Origin: E44-bin32 sp034430615
GTDB lineage: Bacteria; Chloroflexota; Anaerolineae; Anaerolineales; E44-bin32
DNA length: 64,000 nucleotides
Assembly: GCA_034430615.1 (NCBI GenBank)
Contig: DAOUEJ010000102.1
Location: 1-64,000, forward strand
Direction: 5' to 3'
The notes below the pieces were generated by a model. That model did no database searches. It was not told the origin of the DNA and saw only the letters and a list, made by a program, of their open reading frames with translations. Positions 8,724 to 18,146 of this stretch are shown piece after piece (position 1 is the first letter of the stretch; each line of letters begins with the position of its first letter). The translations under genes and the position numbers were made by a program.

Positions 8724-10445
8724 TCAAGCCCCCAGCTCAGGCCAGCGCTCGAGCGCAGAGAGGATCGCGGTGGCGGCGGTCATCCCCAACCCGCACAGGG
8801 AGGCGTTGGTCATCGCATGGCCGATGTCCTGCAGCGCTGCCAGGTCACCCTTATGCAGACCGCCGTTTGCAAGCCGGCCGATGATCTCCACCTGGCGCTG
8901 AGTCCCCAATTGACAGGGGAAGCACTTCCCACATGATTCGTGGGAAAAGAAATGTGCCAGGCTGAGCAGGAAGTGCTTCAGGTCCCTTTCCTTGTTGATG
9001 AGGGTGACAACACCCGATCCAAGCGGCAAGTTCGCCGCGCGCATATCCTCAAAACTCAGGCGCAGGTCGAGGTCATCTGGACCAGCAAATGCTCCTGCCG
9101 CACCTCCGAGCAGGATGGCCTGCAGTTCACCGACCTCCCCCCCTGCCATGCCGATCAAATCACCCAATCGCGTCCCGAAGGGCACTTCATAGACACCCGG
9201 TGTTCGGACATCCCCGGAAAGACAGAAGAGTTTCGATCCCGGAGAGCCCTCCGTTCCTATGCTGCGGTAGGCCGCGTGGCCATGATGAATGATCCAGGCA
9301 GCGGTACAGAGTGTCTCGACATTGTTGATCACGGTCGGTTGCCCGAAAAGCCCATGGGTCGTCGGAAAGGGTGGCTTAAGGCGTGGAAAGCCACGCTTGC
9401 CTTCGATCGACTCAAACAGCGCTGTCTCCTCACCACAAATGTACGCACCTGCACCACAACGCAGCACGATGTCGAAGTCGAAACCTGAAGCAAGGATATT
9501 TTCACCCAGGAATCCAGCCTGGCACGCTGTATCGATTGCCTGCTGGAGAATGCGCTGCGCTCGCGGGTATTCCCCGCGCACGTAGAGATAGCCGGTTTTC
9601 GCCCCGATGGCATAGGCTGCGATAGCCATGCCTTCCAGGATGGAAAATGGATCACCTTCCATCAGGACCCGGTCCTTGAAGGTTCCCGGTTCGGATTCGT
9701 CCGCATTGCACACCACGTAGCGCTCATCACCGGACGCGGCCGCCGTATACTCCCATTTCACACCGGTTGGGAAGGCTGCTCCCCCGCGCCCCACCAGCCC
9801 AGAAGCCTTGATCGTCTCGATCACGTCACCGGGCTCCAATTCCTTGAGCGCCTTCGTGAGCGCTTGGAAGCCCTCCATTGACTGGAATGCGTCGATGTCG
9901 GTGGGAGCGATCTGGCCGCAGCGGTCGGTCAGCCAGCGCGGTTCACCCGCGACCACACCCAGCCCGACCGCTTCCGGCGCGCTGGTCCACCCGCTAACAT
10001 CTCCAGCTTTCACCGGCCCAACCGGTGTCTCCCCCACCAGCACGGCTGGCGCATGATCGCATAGGCCGAGGCACGGTACGGATTCAAGCATGACCTCCCC
10101 GTCGTCGCGAGTTTGCCCCGCTTCGATTCCCAGGTGGCTGGCAGCTGAATCAAGCACGGCCTCTCCACCCTTCATGGCGCACATTGGACTGGTGCAGACA
10201 CGGATAATCTGCTTCCCGGTCGGTTGGGGATAAAACATGGTGTAAAACTCGATCACGCCGTAGATTTCTGCCAGTGGTATCCGCAGCGTCTTTCCGATGG
10301 CAGTGACAGCCTCTTCGGGAAGATACCCAAGTTGAGACTGGGTTTTCAAAAGCAGCGGCAGGAGTGCGGCACGACCCTGGCCAGCGTACTTTTCCAGGAG
10401 TGGTTCGAGCGAGGGTACATCATGAATTATGGTATCAGCTTCCAT
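8724..10445 (-). CDS. NuoE-NuoF fusion, NAD(H)-binding flavoprotein of formate dehydrogenase
   Basis: 573 residues combining two complex-I subunits. The first about 150 residues are NuoE-like with a [2Fe-2S] site in CTSPMCAMKGG and CLGLCD. The rest is NuoF-like, with the FMN motif GRGGAAFPTG, the NADH motif GAGAYICGEETAL, and the [4Fe-4S] motif ESCGKCFPC with a later Cys in NASLCGLG. It should pass electrons from formate oxidation to NAD+. The ATG at 10445 has AGGAG at good spacing; 15 further in-frame residues upstream are unlikely. First gene of the leftward operon. Confidence 0.93.
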   Translation of the reverse strand: MEADTIIHDVPSLEPLLEKYAGQGRAALLPLLLKTQSQLGYLPEEAVTAIGKTLRIPLAEIYGVIEFYTMFYPQPTGKQIIRVCTSPMCAMKGGEAVLDSAASHLGIEAGQTRDDGEVMLESVPCLGLCDHAPAVLVGETPVGPVKAGDVSGWTSAPEAVGLGVVAGEPRWLTDRCGQIAPTDIDAFQSMEGFQALTKALKELEPGDVIETIKASGLVGRGGAAFPTGVKWEYTAAASGDERYVVCNADESEPGTFKDRVLMEGDPFSILEGMAIAAYAIGAKTGYLYVRGEYPRAQRILQQAIDTACQAGFLGENILASGFDFDIVLRCGAGAYICGEETALFESIEGKRGFPRLKPPFPTTHGLFGQPTVINNVETLCTAAWIIHHGHAAYRSIGTEGSPGSKLFCLSGDVRTPGVYEVPFGTRLGDLIGMAGGEVGELQAILLGGAAGAFAGPDDLDLRLSFEDMRAANLPLGSGVVTLINKERDLKHFLLSLAHFFSHESCGKCFPCQLGTQRQVEIIGRLANGGLHKGDLAALQDIGHAMTNASLCGLGMTAATAILSALERWPELGA

Positions 10446-10559
10446 GGGTTCTCCTGGAATTACTTTAGCCTCGACCGGCATAGAGGACAAGAGTCAATCG
10501 TCATCAGGCGTATACCCGACTCTCCCGGGCCTACCAGCTAAATTATAACCCTGAGCCAG

Positions 10560-10588
10560 TTGCTCACGCTTCTCGCCTCGAATACAAT
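10560..10588 (+). promoter_or_regulatory. Promoter of the Ser/Thr kinase gene, leaderless geometry
   Basis: TTGCTC, 17-base spacer, TACAAT, then only 6 bases before the ATG at 10595. No ribosome binding site is present. Transcription would begin at or next to the start codon. Confidence 0.7.
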
Positions 10589-10594
10589 GCTGCT

Positions 10595-12628
10595 ATGGCC
10601 CTTCAAACAAACGATATACTTCGAGATCGCTATCGCATCGTGGGCCGCCTTGGCAAAGGCGGCATGGGTGCAGTCTACCTGGCCCAAGATATGACCCTCG
10701 ATATCCAGGTGGCGGTCAAAGAGAATCTGAACACCAACCCCGAATCAGAGCGGCAGTTCAAGCGTGAGGCCAAGCTTCTAGCCGAAATGCGCCACCCGAA
10801 TCTGCCGCGCGTGACGGATCACTGGATCCTCGATGAACGCCAGTACCTGGTGATGGATTACATAGCCGGTGTCGATCTTCACACCCGCGCCATCGAGCGC
10901 CCACCTAGCGTTGAAGAAGTCGTGTCATGGGGCATTGCAGCCTGCGATGCACTACACTACCTGCATAACTTGGCTCTACCAATCATTCATCGTGATATCA
11001 AACCTGCCAACATTAAAGTCCAACCTGACGGGCGGATTGTTCTGGTCGATTTTGGCATTGCAAAGGTCTCCGATTCGGGTCAGACGACCACCGGTGCACG
11101 CGGCCTCACACCGGGCTTCTCACCCCCCGAACAGTATGGTGACCAGCGGACGGACACCCGCAGCGACCAGTATTCGCTGGCGGCGACACTCTACTCCCTC
11201 ATCACGGGACAACGCCCGGCTGAAAGCATCCAGCGCATTTTCGGTAAGGAAGAACTGCTCCTGGCGAGTCAGCTTAATCCGGCAGTTCCAGAGTACCTGG
11301 ATGCTGCGCTGGAACGGGCTCTCGCACTGGATAAGGACGCCCGCTTCGCTACCATAGCTGATTTCAAGCGCGCGCTTCAGGGCGAAGTAGCACCTCAGGG
11401 CGACCTGACACTACCTGGCAACCTGGCGGGGGAGACGATCCGTGTTCCACTCCCCGAGAGCCTGCCAACGCCTCCCACCCGCAGCCGGCGAGGTTTATGG
11501 ATCGGTGCCGGCGCGGTAGGCGTTCTCCTGGCAGCTACCGGCCTCACTTTCGGTCTCACGGGCGGGCTTCCATTAGGTCGTTCGACCCCGATCAGCCCTT
11601 CCCAGCCCACCGAGCCAATCGGCCTGGTCGCCCTCAACGAAACCCCATCAACTACAGCTATGCCGAGCCAGACGGAAACCAGCGCCCCGACTTTCACCGC
11701 CAGCCCCAGCAACACGCCAACCCCTACGCCAGTGCAAATGGGTGGCGGCGCGCGTATCGCGTTCGTCAGTGACCGCGATGACGGAATCACACTTCAGGTC
11801 TGGACGATAAACCCAGATGGTAGCGGCGCGCGCCAGGTAACCTTCGGCCCGGGAGATAAAGCGCAGCCGCGCTGGTCACCTGATGGGCAGCGACTGCTTT
11901 ACGTCGCGCCGGGCGGCACCGACCTCTATGGCAATGACCTCGGCCGTGACATATACCTGATCAATCTGGATGGATCGATCGACCCGGTTAATTTAACCCA
12001 GAGCCTTGGCGACGATACCGATCCAGCCTGGTCACCTGACGGCACACAGTTGGCGTTTACTGGAACGCGCGTCAACGGACAACGGCAGGTGTTCCTGATG
12101 GACCTGACCTGTGAACCTCTCCCGGCGGGATGCACTCCGGCGGGATCTGCCCACAATCTAACCGCCGGATACGCGGTGGAATACTTCCCTGCGTGGGCAC
12201 CGGACGGCCAGCGACTGGCGGTCGCAGCCTCGATCAACGGTGCCCCGGGACGGATCCTCCTGCACCCGGCTGACGGGGAAGCCCCAGTATATTTTGACGT
12301 CCAGGATCGCATCATTGGTGCGGAGCAAATTACCTGGTCATCGAACAGCGAATACCTCGCTTTCAGCTGGATCATAAAACGGGGAAAGCAGGAGATCTAC
12401 ATCGCTTCGCTTGCCAATCCGGGTCTGGATCCGATCTCGCTCACCAACAGCCTGGGTAATAAGGAACCCGACTTCTCGCCGGACTCCCAGTGGATCGTCT
12501 TCACTTCAACCCGGGACCAAAATCCAGAAATCTACGTCATGACAAATAACGGAAGCGGCCAGGCCAACATCACCAACCATCCCGGCCGCGATTTTCAACC
12601 GGATTGGCAGCCGCTCCAGAGCCCCTGA
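10595..12628 (+). CDS. Membrane Ser/Thr protein kinase with TolB-like beta-propeller sensor
   Basis: 677 residues. Residues about 10-265 are a Hanks-type kinase: glycine loop GKGGMGAVY, VAVKEN lysine, HRDIKPAN catalytic loop, DFG, and SPPEQYG in the activation/APE region. A single transmembrane helix lies near residues 301-325, then a Thr/Ser/Pro linker, then repeated WSPDG motifs of a TolB/WD40-like propeller (about 385-670) expected outside the membrane. A sensor kinase that responds to an external ligand is inferred. Substrates are unknown; no phosphatase gene is adjacent. The ATG directly follows a -10 box. Confidence 0.93.
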   Translation: MALQTNDILRDRYRIVGRLGKGGMGAVYLAQDMTLDIQVAVKENLNTNPESERQFKREAKLLAEMRHPNLPRVTDHWILDERQYLVMDYIAGVDLHTRAIERPPSVEEVVSWGIAACDALHYLHNLALPIIHRDIKPANIKVQPDGRIVLVDFGIAKVSDSGQTTTGARGLTPGFSPPEQYGDQRTDTRSDQYSLAATLYSLITGQRPAESIQRIFGKEELLLASQLNPAVPEYLDAALERALALDKDARFATIADFKRALQGEVAPQGDLTLPGNLAGETIRVPLPESLPTPPTRSRRGLWIGAGAVGVLLAATGLTFGLTGGLPLGRSTPISPSQPTEPIGLVALNETPSTTAMPSQTETSAPTFTASPSNTPTPTPVQMGGGARIAFVSDRDDGITLQVWTINPDGSGARQVTFGPGDKAQPRWSPDGQRLLYVAPGGTDLYGNDLGRDIYLINLDGSIDPVNLTQSLGDDTDPAWSPDGTQLAFTGTRVNGQRQVFLMDLTCEPLPAGCTPAGSAHNLTAGYAVEYFPAWAPDGQRLAVAASINGAPGRILLHPADGEAPVYFDVQDRIIGAEQITWSSNSEYLAFSWIIKRGKQEIYIASLANPGLDPISLTNSLGNKEPDFSPDSQWIVFTSTRDQNPEIYVMTNNGSGQANITNHPGRDFQPDWQPLQSP

Positions 12629-12871
12629 CCAGAAACTACTGGGACTCCTATCCAGGAACCCGGCGTAAAGGGCCATCAGGAGTGCGGCCCAAGCCTCCCC
12701 AGGTGAGGCCCACTCAGGTCTGTGATATCTGCTGAATATTCGCGTGCTGAGTGCTGTTGCTCCCCGGATTTATGTTCATTGCAGGTGTCACAATTACGAG
12801 GGATACGGCGTTATAGGATTGACTTCAAAAGATAACTGGATTCACACAAATCATCATTGAGGAGATTAACC

Positions 12872-14257
12872 ATGAAACTACAGCGTAAGGTTAGCCTGGT
12901 GCTTGGACTGCTTCTACTGTTTGGTGGTCTGACGGCATGCGGCACCAACCAGGTCGATATCGAAGTGGCCGTGGCGCAAACTCTGTCTGCCGCGTCAACC
13001 ATCGATCAGGCTGTCCGGGAGGCGAGTGCCGCCACCTCCACCCCGGTGATCGAACCACCCGCAGCGACCGAGGCGCCGCCTACAGTTGAGGAGCCGACTG
13101 CGACATCAACGGTTGTGCACGTAACCATCCCCAGCAGCCCGGCGGGGGTCGCCAGCTTCATGACCGATCGCTCAACCGCGTTGCTGGCCTCCGAGCGCAG
13201 AGCCATTGGCGACAACTACGACATCAACCTGCTCGAGCGACCCTTCAGCCCGGAGGCGATGGACTACAAGGATTACCTTGACATCACCCGGGGGGAACTG
13301 AGCCTCAACCCGCCCTTTGTCTACATCACCATCCAGCTTGAGGGCGGAGCACCCGCTGATCAAGACGTAGCCTACGGTGTGGAGATTGACCTCGACCTGG
13401 ATGGGCACGGTGAATGGTTGATCCTGGGTCAGGTCCCACCTGACAGCACCTGGACGACGAACGGCGTCCGCGCCTGCCGTGATTCCAATGGCGACGTCGG
13501 TGGCCCGACCGCGATGCGCGTCGACGCACCCAACTCGGCCCGCGATGGGTATGAGGACTGCGTCTTCGAGAGCGGATACGGGCTCAACCCGGACGCGGCC
13601 TGGATACGGCGCGATCCTTCTCACGCAAACTACATCCAGATCGCCTTCCTTTTCAGCCTGATCGGCTCAGACGGCGAGTTCCTGTGGGGAGCGTGGTCCG
13701 ATGAAGGCTTGCAGGAACCAGCGTATTTCGATTACCACGATCACTTCACGATCACCGAAGCTGGCTCACCAGCCTCCGAGAGCAGTTACTACCCACTGAA
13801 GGCAGTCGCGCTGCTCGATAACACCTGTCGCTGGGGATACGGCTTTGCCCCGACCGGTACCGAGCCGGGCACCTGCTACGTCCCACCTACGGCGACACCC
13901 GTTCCGGTTGGATCGATTTCCGGTTACGTCTATGAGGGATACGGAGGACCTGGACCTTCAAGCACGCGGATCTCTGGCGTATCTGTCCGCCTCGGGCAGG
14001 GAGCATGCTCATCGAGCGGCTATCAATCGGCCAGTACGAATGGCGACGGCTACTACAGCTTCAATAGGCTGCCGCCGGGGACCTACTGTGTGACCGTGAT
14101 TAGCAGCTCTCTTCCACCGGCTCAATACGGATGGTCCGTGATGTATCCAAGCGGCTTCGGCGGCACACCACCTCCCAATCCCTATCGACAGGTTATTGTC
14201 GCCCCGGATGGAACCATCACAAATATCAATTTTGGGTACGCCCGCAACATCGGATAA
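12872..14257 (+). CDS. Secreted lipoprotein with a C-terminal SdrD B-like/carboxypeptidase-regulatory fold
   Basis: 461 residues. A signal peptide ends in the lipobox LTAC (Cys about 23), followed by a Thr/Pro/Ala linker rich in TEAPP-type repeats. The middle has an unassigned region with Asp-rich turns (VEIDLDLDGHGEW) that suggest calcium sites, as in dockerin-like or thrombospondin-type repeats. The end (GSISGYVYEG to NINFGYA) is a beta-sandwich of the SdrD-B/CarboxypepD_reg type. Start ATG at 12872 has GAGGAG. Probably cell-surface; substrate unknown. It follows the kinase in the same direction after 243 bases and may be separately transcribed. Confidence 0.75.
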   Translation: MKLQRKVSLVLGLLLLFGGLTACGTNQVDIEVAVAQTLSAASTIDQAVREASAATSTPVIEPPAATEAPPTVEEPTATSTVVHVTIPSSPAGVASFMTDRSTALLASERRAIGDNYDINLLERPFSPEAMDYKDYLDITRGELSLNPPFVYITIQLEGGAPADQDVAYGVEIDLDLDGHGEWLILGQVPPDSTWTTNGVRACRDSNGDVGGPTAMRVDAPNSARDGYEDCVFESGYGLNPDAAWIRRDPSHANYIQIAFLFSLIGSDGEFLWGAWSDEGLQEPAYFDYHDHFTITEAGSPASESSYYPLKAVALLDNTCRWGYGFAPTGTEPGTCYVPPTATPVPVGSISGYVYEGYGGPGPSSTRISGVSVRLGQGACSSSGYQSASTNGDGYYSFNRLPPGTYCVTVISSSLPPAQYGWSVMYPSGFGGTPPPNPYRQVIVAPDGTITNINFGYARNIG

Positions 14258-14272
14258 CCTTTAGGTACCAAA

Positions 14273-14308
14273 AAGGAGGGCACTTAGAATTCCGGTGCCC
14301 TCCTTTTG
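14273..14308. terminator. Bidirectional intrinsic terminator
   Basis: Arms 14273-14283 (AAGGAGGGCAC) and 14295-14305 (GTGCCCTCCTT) flank an 11-base loop, with T-rich tails on both strands. It separates the convergent lipoprotein and PBP genes. Confidence 0.85.
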
Positions 14309-14324
14309 TTTAAATTACAACAAT

Positions 14325-17240
14325 TCAGGAGTCAGGTCTGGTGACTACAAACAAGATCGAGGGGCTTATCGTTGCGTTACCGGCCAGATCGAACACCTCG
14401 GCGTAGAGCGTGTGCTCACCGCTCCTGGACAGGCGCCAGGTCGTCGAGAACGACTCGCCTGTCAACGTAGCCGCCACCTGTCCGTCGACGTAGAAAACGA
14501 CCCGGGCAACCCCGTATTCGTCTGAAGCATCGACCTGTAACACGGTGCTTTCGGTTATATCACCCACGATCAACTGGCCAGCTTCAGGCAGTGTGATCAC
14601 CGCCGCCGGGGCGCTGTTATCGACGGTGACCTGGACGGCATCCGTACGCAGGCGGCCTGTACCATCCACAACGACCAGTTGAATCGTATAAAGCCCGCTG
14701 AGAGCAGATGTGTCCCATGTCGCCAGCAGTCCGCCACGCACCGGGCGATTCTCATCCTGGCCGATCTGCACCCAGCTGGTGGGATTCAAGCCACGACCGT
14801 ATTGAACCCGGAAACGTTCCATCCCTTCGGGCTCGGCGTGGCCTGTTATACGCACGATCCCTCGTAGGAATGTGAAGGACTCCGGGGCGCTGATATTAAC
14901 CTGAGGATCTGGTTCCTCGGCCCGCAGCGTGTCGTACTCCTCCGGCGGCCGGGCGATGCCGGCCTCGTTTGCCCACTCCGCAGCCTCAGGAGGTACCACC
15001 ATGAAGACCTGCTCTTCTACCAGATCAGGCGGCGTGTTGAGCGTGGCAAGCTTCCCCGTTTCACGGTTGACCAGGAAGGGTTGAAACAGATTATCAAAGG
15101 TTGTTGGCTCGGTACCATTAAGAAAGACCTCCCGGACGACGTTTGGGCAGTAGAGTGTCGGCAGCAGTCCGGACGGGTCGCAAACCTCCAGGCTGCTGAC
15201 GCCGGGCGGGATTCTCCAAGAGGCGGGTGGGTGGTCGCGGGTGGCGTACTGCAGGAGTGCATGCCACACCGGGGCGGGACCGTTCATCGCCGTCAGCGTC
15301 TCCGCTGCTGCAGGACTCTGGGATTCGAACCAAACACCGATGACAACACCGGGGGTGAAACCCAGCGTCCAGGCTTGCCCAGTTTCGGGCGACATGGATG
15401 CTACCACCCCGGCTGGTCGGCCCACTTCGAGTGGGCTGCCTTTTCCGACACTCGGCCAACGGGCCGATTCATCGCTCAGGATATCCACCATCAGGTACGC
15501 GAGCTGGGCGCTGACCAGGGATTGCGAGCCTGGATCAGCCTGATATATCAAGCGTTGGTTCCCGTCCTCGATTTGCAGGATGACGACCGGCTCGAGCTGT
15601 CCATCTAGGCTTTCAATTCCCCCACGGGTGCCGTGCAGTTGCCCCTCACTTGCAAAAACACTATAGGCGTGCACAAGCTCCAGTAGGTTTGAATCTAAAT
15701 CCAGACCGTCCTCGACCCCGGTCAAGCTCGGCTTCTGATTTTGAAAGCCAAAGGAAGCCACGGTCCGTCTGACACTCTCAAGTCCAACCTGGTCGATCAA
15801 CCGGTCGAGTGCGGCTTGGTATTGATTGGCCAGGGCGATCCGCAACCGAACCGGCCCATGTTCACCGTAGCCAGGAAGTTGGCTAACGGGGTTACTGCCT
15901 TGCAGGGGAACATCGAGTAGCATGCTCGCTGGCGTATAACCTTGCGCGAAGGCTGTCAAAGCGGTGAAGGGTGCCTCAAGGCCGGTGGCCGGCTTCGGGG
16001 ACGTTCCGGGCCCAATCAGGCTCAGCAATTCTCCGGTTTGGGGGTCAAGAATGACAACTGCACCGGATTGGATCGCGTGATCCACCCCGGCGTCCTTCGG
16101 CCGTATGGGTGTCAGCAATCCGACGGCCAGGCAGCCCGATCCGTCTGCCAGCGAAATGATGGCGCCCGGTTCGCCTCCATTGAGGCGGTTTACTTGAGAT
16201 TCGAGGGTACAGAGAGCTTGTCGGTGAAGATCTAGATCGAGACTCGTCTGCACACGCAGCCCGCTGCGCCCGAGGAGTGAGCGGCCAAAGCTGCCTTCGA
16301 TGTATTGTGTGATGTACGCCTCAAAGGAGTCCAGGCTCGTGACGGCAGCCTCCGCAGGGCTCGCGAACACCAGCTGCGCCTCACTGGCCCGCCTGGCTTC
16401 TAAATGGCTGATCAGCCCGGCCGCGGCCATCGCTTCGAGGACGTCCGTCTGGATTTGAGTTGCAGCATCGGGTTGATCAACCGGATTGAGCTCGGGTGCA
16501 AGTGGGATTGAAGCGAGCATCGTACTCTCGGCCAATGTCAGATCGCTGGCATGCTTATCAAAATACACCAGTGCCGCAGCATCGATGCCATAGGCCTGGT
16601 TTCCGAAATCGGCACTGTTCAGGTACCACTCCAGGATTTGCTCGCGCGGGTAGCGCCGTGTTATCTCGGCTGCAAGGAGGACGGTTTGAACACGCGCCGC
16701 TCCAGGGTTTTCACCTCCGGAGTAGAGGGGAGCGAGCTGCGCCTGAGCCAACCGCTCTGTAATCGTCATGTTAGCAGCATCGCCCTGAGAGCCGAAAAGG
16801 TAGTCTGTAATCGCAGCCAGGGCTTGAGCTGGCAGATAGCCCGGGTGGCTCCAGAAGCCTTGGTCCTGAGCGATGAGAATGGCCTGCAGCGAATAGGATG
16901 GCAGATCGATCGGACCTTCAGGATCGAGATAGATCCAGCGCCTTGAGCTGGCCGAGGGATGAAGCCATTCAAAAAGCAGCTGCCCCTGATCTCGGTCGTA
17001 GAAGCGGACCGGCCGAAACGCCTCCCGGCCCGAGGGACCAAAACTTCTCTCGAGATCATGGACGGGGGGCAAGGCCGCTGCCAAATTGGCGAAAGTCAGA
17101 GCCAACCCCAGAACAGCCAACCCGGCCAGAAAGCTGATGAGCAAAGCAGATCCATGTGCGAATTGCCGGAGCCGGCGTCCACCGACTCTACGCTTTGCTC
17201 GCTGATGTCTCGTTCGCAGGATCTGCAGCGTTCCAGGCAT
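14325..17240 (-). CDS. Class A penicillin-binding protein homolog with both active sites lost
   Basis: 971 residues. A cytoplasmic Arg-rich start and a TM helix (about 33-57) precede a GT51 glycosyltransferase fold (about 85-260) and a transpeptidase fold (about 330-680). Two Ig-like domains end the protein (about 770-965). The GT51 catalytic Glu of the ED..F..H.G motif is Gln125 (AQDQGFWSHPG). The transpeptidase SxxK is replaced by ASMLL near 439, SxN by QYQ in LANQYQAAL, and KTG by RPAG. Structural motifs such as QILEWYLNSADFGNQAYGI and LTLAESTMLASIPLAP are kept, so the fold is likely intact. Probably a non-enzymatic scaffold or regulator of wall synthesis. ATG at 17240 follows a -10-like box. 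Confidence 0.85.
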   Translation of the reverse strand: MPGTLQILRTRHQRAKRRVGGRRLRQFAHGSALLISFLAGLAVLGLALTFANLAAALPPVHDLERSFGPSGREAFRPVRFYDRDQGQLLFEWLHPSASSRRWIYLDPEGPIDLPSYSLQAILIAQDQGFWSHPGYLPAQALAAITDYLFGSQGDAANMTITERLAQAQLAPLYSGGENPGAARVQTVLLAAEITRRYPREQILEWYLNSADFGNQAYGIDAAALVYFDKHASDLTLAESTMLASIPLAPELNPVDQPDAATQIQTDVLEAMAAAGLISHLEARRASEAQLVFASPAEAAVTSLDSFEAYITQYIEGSFGRSLLGRSGLRVQTSLDLDLHRQALCTLESQVNRLNGGEPGAIISLADGSGCLAVGLLTPIRPKDAGVDHAIQSGAVVILDPQTGELLSLIGPGTSPKPATGLEAPFTALTAFAQGYTPASMLLDVPLQGSNPVSQLPGYGEHGPVRLRIALANQYQAALDRLIDQVGLESVRRTVASFGFQNQKPSLTGVEDGLDLDSNLLELVHAYSVFASEGQLHGTRGGIESLDGQLEPVVILQIEDGNQRLIYQADPGSQSLVSAQLAYLMVDILSDESARWPSVGKGSPLEVGRPAGVVASMSPETGQAWTLGFTPGVVIGVWFESQSPAAAETLTAMNGPAPVWHALLQYATRDHPPASWRIPPGVSSLEVCDPSGLLPTLYCPNVVREVFLNGTEPTTFDNLFQPFLVNRETGKLATLNTPPDLVEEQVFMVVPPEAAEWANEAGIARPPEEYDTLRAEEPDPQVNISAPESFTFLRGIVRITGHAEPEGMERFRVQYGRGLNPTSWVQIGQDENRPVRGGLLATWDTSALSGLYTIQLVVVDGTGRLRTDAVQVTVDNSAPAAVITLPEAGQLIVGDITESTVLQVDASDEYGVARVVFYVDGQVAATLTGESFSTTWRLSRSGEHTLYAEVFDLAGNATISPSILFVVTRPDS

Positions 17241-17246
17241 GGGCTG

Positions 17247-17252
17247 ATTCTA
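17247..17252 (-). promoter_or_regulatory. -10 box of the PBP-like gene, leaderless geometry
   Basis: TAGAAT on the minus strand ends 6 bases before the ATG at 17240. No ribosome site is seen, and the -35 is weak. It overlaps the promoter region of the divergent PHP gene. Confidence 0.5.
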
Positions 17253-17267
17253 ACTTATCCGGAGTAC

Positions 17268-17273
17268 TATAAT
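17268..17273 (+). promoter_or_regulatory. -10 box of the PHP phosphatase gene
   Basis: A perfect TATAAT, with CTGATT 18 bases upstream as a weak -35. It lies between the divergent PBP-like and PHP genes. Confidence 0.6.
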
Positions 17274-17330
17274 CTTGCAAGAGCCGTGCCCCTCCCCATC
17301 CCAGAGGTATTGCCTGGAGGCTATGCGTTC

Positions 17331-18146
17331 GTGCTGCCGGATTATCATGTTCATTCGCTGTTCTCCTGTGATGCCCATGACAGCGTTGACGCGCTATGCC
17401 GCCGCGCTCTTGAGCTCGGAGTTCGGGAGATGGGCATCAGCGAGCATTGCGATTACCACCCACTGGACGAGTGCCGAGGGTATTTTCAACCGGAGCTCTG
17501 GTGGAAGGCGATCGAGGCATGCCGGCAGGAATACGGAACTGGTCTCGCCCTGCGAGCCGGCCTGGAGCTTGGCGAACCCCATCTCTTCCGGGCACAGATT
17601 GGCACGCTGCTTGAGGACTATCCCTGGGACTACATTCTCGGCTCCCTGCACTGGGTTAAAGAAAGGATAATCTTCAACCCAGATTACTTTGAACAGCCAG
17701 CCAAACTTGCTTACCGAGACTATTTCATTGAGTTGCTGCAGATGGTGAAAAAAGGTGAGTTCGACATCCTCGCACATATGGACATTGTGAAACGTTATGG
17801 CTTCGATTGCTACGGCCCTTTCGACCCGCGTCGTTGGGAAGGGGAAATCCGGGCCGTTCTGAATGAACTCGCCCGATCGGAGCGTGCCCTGGAAGTCAAC
17901 ACCAGCACACTGCGCCGACCTGTGAGCGAAACCTCGCCCACCAGTACAATCCTACGCTGGTTCCGGGAGGAAGGCGGCCGGTTCGTGAGCTTTGGATCGG
18001 ATGCGCACAAGGTCCAGGATCTGGCTTCAGGATGGCAGCAAGCGGCATCAGAGCTGCGAACTGCCGGGTTCAGCGAGTACGCCACCTACCACCTGCGCCA
18101 ACCCGAGCTTCACCCGCTGCCTTCTACCGTGGTCACGCCTCCTTGA
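17331..18146 (+). CDS. PHP-domain histidinol-phosphatase-like enzyme
   Basis: 271 residues. The PHP metal-binding motifs are visible: DYHVHS at the start, SEHCDY, LGSLHW, ILAHMDIVKR and FGSDAHK. These match the HisJ/HisK histidinol-phosphatase branch, which dephosphorylates histidinol phosphate in histidine synthesis, though no other his gene is nearby. The start is GTG at 17331 with GGAGG ten bases upstream. GTG at 17286 is an alternative closer to the TATAAT at 17268; farther upstream reading would lie before the promoter. Overlaps lipB by 4 bases. Confidence 0.85.
   Translation: MLPDYHVHSLFSCDAHDSVDALCRRALELGVREMGISEHCDYHPLDECRGYFQPELWWKAIEACRQEYGTGLALRAGLELGEPHLFRAQIGTLLEDYPWDYILGSLHWVKERIIFNPDYFEQPAKLAYRDYFIELLQMVKKGEFDILAHMDIVKRYGFDCYGPFDPRRWEGEIRAVLNELARSERALEVNTSTLRRPVSETSPTSTILRWFREEGGRFVSFGSDAHKVQDLASGWQQAASELRTAGFSEYATYHLRQPELHPLPSTVVTPP

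Noticed and set aside
16959..17330. Long N-terminal extension of the PHP phosphatase ORF
   Set aside because: It lies antisense within the PBP-like gene and upstream of the TATAAT promoter; the PHP fold begins at DYHVHS.
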